Positions 58,164 through 64,000 of a stretch of DNA of 64,000 nucleotides are shown here, one piece after another. Origin of the DNA: Nigrospora sphaerica (taxonomy: Eukaryota > Ascomycota > Sordariomycetes > Amphisphaeriales > Apiosporaceae); contig JAGVVL010000009.1 in the NCBI GenBank assembly GCA_018287875.1, forward strand, positions 3,596,001 through 3,660,000, in the 5' to 3' direction. Numbering within the stretch: the first letter of the stretch is position 1; every line of letters starts with the position of its first letter. The notes below the pieces were generated by a model. The model was not told the origin of the DNA and made no database searches. It was given only the letters and a program-made list of their open reading frames with translations. Position numbers and translations under genes: made by a program.

Positions 58164-59443
58164 CTACTGCGAATCTGACTGAGCCTCGAGTGCGCGTAAC
58201 CCGTCGACCATGCCCCTCAAAGAGTCCTCCAGGGAAGTCCAGCCGGGCCTTCCCAGACGCCGCAGCATATCCTCCGCTCTGCCTCGCGTCGTGATCTCAT
58301 TCGGGTCTTCGCCGCCCGAGAAGGGGGCCGGGAAATCGCGCGTGGGCTCCAGCTTGCGCAAAATGTCCAAAATGGCATCCCAGTTGTAGCGCTCGGCGAA
58401 GGCAAAGATGCGCTGGCCCCGGACCGTATCCAGGACCGCGGCAGCGACGTGAAGCCTTCCGACGTCCTGGACGTCTACGAAATATTCTGCCAGGGTGCGT
58501 GTGAGCTTTCTTCGTGGGTTCTCTTGGGTTGGGGCGGACAAGGCTTACGTCGCGGAACCTGGCGGTGATAGTCGACGACTTTTCCTTGGTAAAGCAAATG
58601 CACCATCGCGGCGGTACTGGGAAAGCCCTGGTGGGCAGGATCGAGCGACTTGCCCAGCGTCATGTTGGGCAGCACTGAAAGCACATCAGCCAACTGCCAC
58701 TGAAAAGAGTAGGGTACTGGGGAGGCGGCCAGCAAGAGTTCGCGGGGTGGACTGACCTGTATTGACCACGAGTTCGGGCCTCTCCGCCGAATGGTCACGG
58801 TGGTATTTCCATACGGCTTTCTCCGCCAGTACTTTGCTCGCCGAGTAGACGGCGTGGGAGCGGGCGGGGGTATAGGGAGGATCAGCCCACGCTTCGCGAA
58901 CGGCGTCGTCGTTCCACGTCTCCTCCGTCACCACAATACCGGGCTTCCCGACAACGGACAAGACGGCGGCGGTCGAGGACGAGCAGAAAACGAAACGCTT
59001 CGTGCTCGGCTCCGCGTAGGCCGCTTTGATGGCGTTGAGGGCGAAGGCCACGGCGGGCGGGATGACGCGGTTCGGGTCGTGGTCCAGACTCATGACGGAC
59101 GCCGTATGGGCGACCACGGCTACGCCTATTCACGATCAGAGGGGCGCCCCGGGGTGGTTACAATGCTCTCTTGGTAGGATTGCTGAAACGTACCTTGGAC
59201 CGCCTCGTCAAAAGCCCCCTCGGCAGCCATGTCCGGCACGCCCCAAAGCTCGAAGCGGTCTGGGCCGTAGTTTTGACGGAACAGGTCGGCCAGCCAGGCG
59301 CTTTTGCCAACATCGCGCACGGCGCCGCGGACTTTGAAGCCGTGCTGGAGGAACTGGTCCGCGATGTGGGAGCCAAGGAAACCGTTGGCCCCCGTCACGA
59401 GGACAGTGGACCCCTGTGGGACAGCCCAGCCTTCGACAGGCAT
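58164..59443 (-). CDS. Extended SDR, NAD(P)-dependent epimerase/ketoreductase-like
   Basis: Four exons (59443-59194, 59119-58757, 58674-58549, 58486-58164) give 353 aa. The nucleotide loop is VTGANGFLGSHIADQFL (TG at 17-18), with VRDVGKSAWL after the second strand. SSSTAA, YSASK and EKAVWKYHRDH provide the catalytic Ser/Tyr/Lys. Splicing restores VQAVVAHTASVMS, VVNTVLPNMTLG and YFVDVQDVGRLHVAA, which are family strings of the dihydroflavonol reductase/aldehyde reductase branch (PF01370). It probably reduces a ketone or aldehyde with NADPH. It converges with P450-2 (142 bp between stops) and is divergent from P450-3, so it lies inside the cluster. Confidence 0.9.
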
Positions 59444-60114
59444 CGTTGGAACGGTTGTATTGCAAGAGATGATAGTAATGGGGAACTATGGTGCTTGCTC
59501 TTCTGTGATATCCTCTGCAATCAGTGGCGGCAGTACCAAAGAAATAATAAGCACGTATAGGGAGTTGAGGGCGAGGGGACGGTAGGCTTATCGTTTCGCA
59601 GCCTATGCGGAGTAGATGACCCACAGGAGAAGCAAAGGGAATAGTATCCGTGATGAAGACCGGGAGTTCCGCGCCGCATACACAGTACAAAGTACTTGGT
59701 TGCACTATGTAGGCACGCGTGGCGGTGGGTACGCCCGTGGTGATCCTTGTCCATGCATGTTTCTCCCACTATCGCAAGGGTGGCTTCACGGCTCAAGCAT
59801 CGCCGCATCCGACCCTCTTGGTGGCCAGTCATGGTTACATTGGCTGCTGACAGATGCATGACGCTATCCATCTTCCCCAGAGAGCCTGGCTCGCGCTTGC
59901 ATCTGGAAGGTACTGGGAGGACATAGAATACCCGCTGGCGCCACTCTGTACTTGGCAGACATTCCTTACTGTCGTTATCCGTGATTCGCAGACATTGTGG
60001 ACTATAGTGTTGCTTGCCGGGAACAAAACTCCCTCCTAGCCCCTAACGTTGCTCAGCCAAGTTTGGGTTTTCTTTTCTCACGTACTGAACAGCCTCAAAC
60101 GAAGGTGCAATACT
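59444..60114. other. Divergent intergenic region
   Basis: About 670 bp between the extended SDR and P450-3 start codons, likely holding both promoters. No gene was seen. Confidence 0.55.
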
Positions 60115-61933
60115 ATGGACTGGAAAGAGACTTCGCAGTCTTACGCATTGGAGACCATCGTGCTCGGTTTCCTGGTCTGTCTGGCATGTTTTTGTTTTCC
60201 CAAGCTGACATACCAAGTGCACCTGGCCCGACTTCCCAAACTAAGTCTCTCCGGAAGCGGTGACGAAATACGGAAGCTCTATCTGCGCTCCTGCTACCAG
60301 CTCTACCTCACGGGCCATGCAAGGGTATGTGCTTTATGCAGCCGGTGCTACCTCCATGGAACTAATGAGCGCACAGTTCAAAGATGTCGTCTACCGCATG
60401 CCAACATCCGATGGTGCGTCTTTCTAAGCACGTTACTGATGAGCAGGTTTTGACACCCGGGATCCGTCCATTCAGGACAAGAGAATATTGTTATACCACC
60501 CAAGTTCATGCCCGAGTTTCGGAGGCTGCCAGACTCGGTAGTTAGCATGTACCCGGCAGCAGAGAAGGTGAGCAAGCGCACCAAGGTCCGGCAAAACACC
60601 ATGACATGCCAGCTGACCAGTTCAGGTCCTCGAATCCAAGTACACCAACGTACTGACCGATCTATCTCTGGTCGCACACTCGGTGCGTGCCGACCTCACA
60701 CCCTCCCTTGGTAAGCCGGCTCACTCTTCTTCTTTGCGGTCCTCCTTTCTGATACCCCCGCAGCCCGAATCAACAACATCGTGTACACAGAGGCCGAGCT
60801 TGTGGTAAGAGAGGAAATGCCAGATTGTAAGGACTGGACAGCCGTCCCGGCATACAAGACGGTGATCCACATGGTGGCCAAGATCACGGGGCGAGTATTT
60901 GTCGGTCCCGAGTTGTGTCGCCACCCCGACTACCTCGACAGCGCGGTGAACTATGCGCTCGATGTTCTCAAGGCGCAGAAGGACATCAAGCTCATACGTC
61001 CGTTCCTGAGACCGCTTCTGGCGCCGCGACTGCCGTCCGTTCGGCGGCTGCACGAGAGGGAGAAGAGGGCGGCAGAGTTCTTCGCACCGATCGTCCAGGC
61101 CAGGCTGGAGGCCGAAGCCAATGACCCGTACTGGCAGCGGCCTGATGATATGCTCTCGTCCCTCATGAAAAGCGGCGAGGACCACGGCGTCCTGACAGCC
61201 ACCGGCCTGGCAAAAATGCAGTTGGGCGTCATCTTTGCGGCAGTCCACACGACCAGTGAAACCATGACGCACATGTGAGCCCCCTTGTTCCTCGTTGGAC
61301 TTGATAGTCACGGACAGCCCCATTGACACGAAGCGCAGTTTGTACGATCTCGCAGCGAGACCCGAGTACCTCGGGCCCCTTCGGGAGGAAATCAGCGGGG
61401 TTCTAGCCGAGCATGGGGGCGCCCTAACCACGCGGGGCCTTCAACAACTGATGAAGCTCGACAGCTTCATGAGGGAGTCGATGCGTTTCCACCCGCCTCT
61501 TACGACGACGGCCCACCGCGAAGTCCTCCAAGGTTTCCGTCTGTCGAACGGCCAGTACGTCCCGGCCGGCGCCACCGTCGAGCTGCCATCGCGTGCCGTC
61601 TTCCACGACGCGGCCAATTACCCCAAGCCCGACACCTTCGACGGCTTCCGCTATTACAAGCTGCGCCAAGGGGGCACTTCCAGGGACCACGCGCGTAACC
61701 AGTTCGTGACCTCCAACGAGCAGAGCCTGTTGTTCGGTTACGGGCGGCATGCCTGTCCGGGTCGCTTCTTTGCCGCCAACGAGATCAAGATGCTCCTAGC
61801 GAAGCTCATCGCTGGTTACGATCTAAAGAACGAAGGGGGAAGCACCGAGAGGTATGCGGATATTGAGATCGGCGCCTTGATCGCTCCTGACACGACAAAA
61901 ACGCTCTTGTTCCGGAAGACGACGGCGGCTTAA
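60115..61933 (+). CDS. Cytochrome P450-3 (CYP68/ent-kaurene oxidase-like group)
   Basis: Six exons (60115-60324, 60377-60413, 60476-60567, 60626-60710, 60764-61274, 61339-61933) give 509 aa. An N-terminal helix (ALETIVLGFLVCLACFCF) lacks the FHPL motif of P450-1 and -2. NIVIPPKFMPEFRRLPDS, HMVAKITGRVFVGPELC, an I-helix FAAVHTTSETMTH, ExxR at E358/R361 (RESMRFHPP) and the haem loop FGYGRHACPG (Cys451) place it in the fungal group with ent-kaurene oxidases and CYP68 enzymes. This group hydroxylates terpenoids. Intron positions differ wholly from those of the other two P450s, so it joined the locus independently. A 37-nt exon 2 is needed to keep the frame. Confidence 0.9.
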
Positions 61934-62450
61934 ACCTTGCCGGGCTTTTTAGACCCAAGAACGGAGGGGCTCCTTGCCATTGATTCTTACGTAGAAGGAA
62001 TTCAAATTCAGATGCGAGCAAAACATTGCAACGGTGGAAGCTGGGTGTGGCGGTATTTATGACGGTGCAAGTAATGAGAGGGCCATTTACAATGGGAACG
62101 AAGCGGTCCGCCGAATACCATTCCTCCGCCGGTTCCTGCCTCGTTCCCTATTCGTAATGACACCGCCCCGAGTCGTTGGGAGTGGGGCGGTGGTCCGTCC
62201 CCCCCAGCGAAATATCTACCACAAAGGGTGTGCATAGCTAACTTATGAAAACCATGCTTCCTTTCGCCACAATTCCGTCCCTCTAGTTGTGCAATCACCA
62301 CGTGTGCCAGGAGCCGTCAAAGAAGCCTAGGGATTCTCTTGGGCCACTTCGCGGACGGCCGTACGGCCAGCCACTCTCTCATTCAGCCCAAAAAGCCACT
62401 TTTCCCACCTCAATCCCGAATGCCATCTCTTCATCGTCCTGAATATAATC
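61934..62450. other. Intergenic region
   Basis: About 520 bp between P450-3 and the broken conserved gene. No gene was seen. Confidence 0.55.
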
Positions 62451-63997
62451 ATGACGGCCCTCATTGGTGTCTCGGCCGCTTTAGATGCGCATCTCAGCGC
62501 TTTGCTTCACAACCAGGTCCTACGTCACGGCTGGGAGCGTGCTACCGGTGTCCCTTTTGAGGAGAGTACGGCGGCATGGTGGGATGCACACGGTCTTGAA
62601 TGCAATGCCACGGGTGTGGCTCCGAGACTCTGCCCCGAGCTCGTCGAGTTCCTGCGAACTGCGCGCATCGTGCGGCCTAACGTGGAGACGGAGTACACGC
62701 CGCTTTAGAACCATTTCTTCTATTATCTGACGAGCCTGCAGCTACCGGGGAACCTGTTTATCGAGTACATGTGGCCGATAAGTCCCGAGGAGCCGGACCC
62801 AGATCGCTACGTGTTGCTATACACGGCTGCCAGCATTCTGAGTCACCCGCTCGGTCTTATGTTGGTGGCAATATGTCCCTTCGGCGTATAAATGGGCTAA
62901 GCTGGTGAACCAGATTCGACCAACACACGTTGAAGGCCCAGGTTGCTTTCTCCATGACCATGGACGACACCATTGTGCCCCGAAACCGGCGTCCGTAGAT
63001 TCCGTTGCAGGACGTCCTCGCGGCTTATGTGGACATGATAGACCTTGGTAAAGTCACAGTCGATAACAACGACGACAAAGACGATGAGGACGAGGAATCA
63101 GACGTGGAAGATGAGGCCTGGGAGCCACAATGCCGACCGCTCCACCAAACCTGGCTCCTGCATTCCCACAGCGACGCTATTCTGGACCGAAGTGTCGGGG
63201 CATTCAGTCGTCTGCTACAAGCTATCGAAGGGCGGATGCCTCGGCCGTTGAGCTACCTTGTGAGGGAAAGGACCGTGGACCTGAGCCAGATTGCCGCAAC
63301 ACTCGTGTCGACAAGGCAGGCATCGGCCGAGAACTTCATCGTCAAATTCCTAGGCCGGATCGATGGCCTAATGGCCTTGAAACGGCCCGACCTCGCCTTC
63401 GTGGCACCCGGTCTGCGCGTCCCCGGGGCGGAGCTGGCGGCCCAACCGTTCGCGAGCGTCGACTACCACACCAGCCCGTATAACAACCCGATCATTCTGT
63501 TTCCGGGCGAGCTCGAGGGTGGCAGACCGCCGCGTACGACGTTTACCGGCGGCGCCTGGAACCCATTCCCACCCGTATATGCGTCGCTGGCCACGGGGGG
63601 CTTCTCGAGTGGCCTGTGGCTGGCTGAGAATGAACTAGGGGCCGTGGCCGCCTTCGACGACGCGTGCCGGCTGCTTCTGCCAGACAAGGTCATAGCCGCA
63701 GGGGGCGAGGCACCGGGCCGCTGCGCCCGATCAGTCGACGGGTTCCCGCTGCGGCCGGCAGCCGGCGGTGTGCCGGGCGAGGGCTTAGCCGCCGGTCTTT
63801 ACCAGACGAGCTGCAACGTTGTCGCGCCCCGGCATGAAGTCCCCCTCTTCCGTGTGCTCGGGCACTGGGTCCGCATGGTCGAGGCCGGCGCCTGGCCCGC
63901 CGATGCGCGTGGCGTCGCCGGCGGCATGGAGAAGTGGGCCGAGGTGGACCAGAGCGAGGCTGCGGCCGAGCAGTACCGACTACCGTATACGTGGTGA
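62451..63997 (+). pseudogene. Conserved hypothetical gene broken by two TAG stops
   Basis: From MTALIGVSAALDAHL at 62451 the frame is ordered to a TAG at 62706-62708. It then continues in the same frame with equally ordered sequence (FYYLTSLQLPGNLF, VLLYTAASILSHPLGLMLVAI) to 62885. A 56-nt intron-like piece follows (GTATAA to CCCAG, 62886-62941). The frame resumes with VAFSMTMDDTIV to a second TAG at 62996-62998, then stays open for 330 residues to 63997. The long part has acidic, YHTSPYNNPIILFPGEL, FTGGAWNPFPP and VLGHWVRMVEAGAWP segments. I recognise no family. Ordered sequence on both sides of each stop suggests a recently inactivated gene, or a model with unusual splicing. The end at 63997 lies at the window edge. 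Confidence 0.6.
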
Positions 63998-64000
63998 AGC

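Noticed and set aside
1..64000. CRISPR arrays, bacterial operons, intact transposons or rRNA genes
   Set aside because: No regularly spaced repeats, no transposase or reverse transcriptase motifs and no rRNA-like sequence were found; the genes carry spliceosomal introns.

Overview
The window looks like nuclear DNA of a filamentous ascomycete, probably a Sordariomycete. Genes are GC-rich at third codon positions and carry short introns of about 50-80 nt with GTRNGT-type donors and CTAAC/CTGAC-like branch sites. The gene set is fungal (COX16, NC2-beta, eukaryotic tandem-domain phosphofructokinase, PL3 pectate lyase, class I sesquiterpene cyclase, several P450s). All splice models below were made by eye; for each multi-exon gene I checked that exon lengths keep frame from ATG to stop.

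Region 1 (1-31.4 kb) is mostly housekeeping genes separated by long non-coding stretches: a truncated ATR/Mec1-like kinase N-terminus, COX16, a Ser/Glu-rich 208-aa protein isolated between 4.4 kb and 3.7 kb of apparent non-coding DNA, a TDA3-like FAD oxidoreductase, an SDR, NC2-beta, phosphofructokinase, a membrane-anchored fucose-lectin-like protein, a membrane-anchored unknown protein, a mitochondrial serine/homoserine O-acetyltransferase, a small 12-cysteine secreted protein and another SDR.

Region 2 (31.4-43.2 kb) holds a Tcd/TcdA-type t6A dehydratase, a decayed FAD monooxygenase relic (about 34.06-35.1 kb), weaker gene debris, a PL3 pectate lyase, a tRNA-Glu(UUC), a possible Nudix relic, a second DAO-family FAD oxidoreductase and a second small secreted cysteine-rich protein.

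Region 3 (44.7-64 kb) is the most interesting part. It looks like a sesquiterpenoid biosynthetic cluster: an SDR, a SnoaL-like protein, a secreted FAD-linked (BBE-type) oxidase, a nine-exon class I terpene cyclase with micro-exons, two paralogous P450s with the same intron layout, an extended SDR, a third unrelated P450, and at the right edge a conserved gene broken by two in-frame TAG codons. The expected logic is that the cyclase makes a sesquiterpene from farnesyl diphosphate, and the P450s, SDRs, FAD oxidase and possibly the SnoaL protein oxidise and rearrange it. No transcription factor, transporter or acyltransferase is visible, so the cluster may continue past 64 kb. The product cannot be read from sequence alone.
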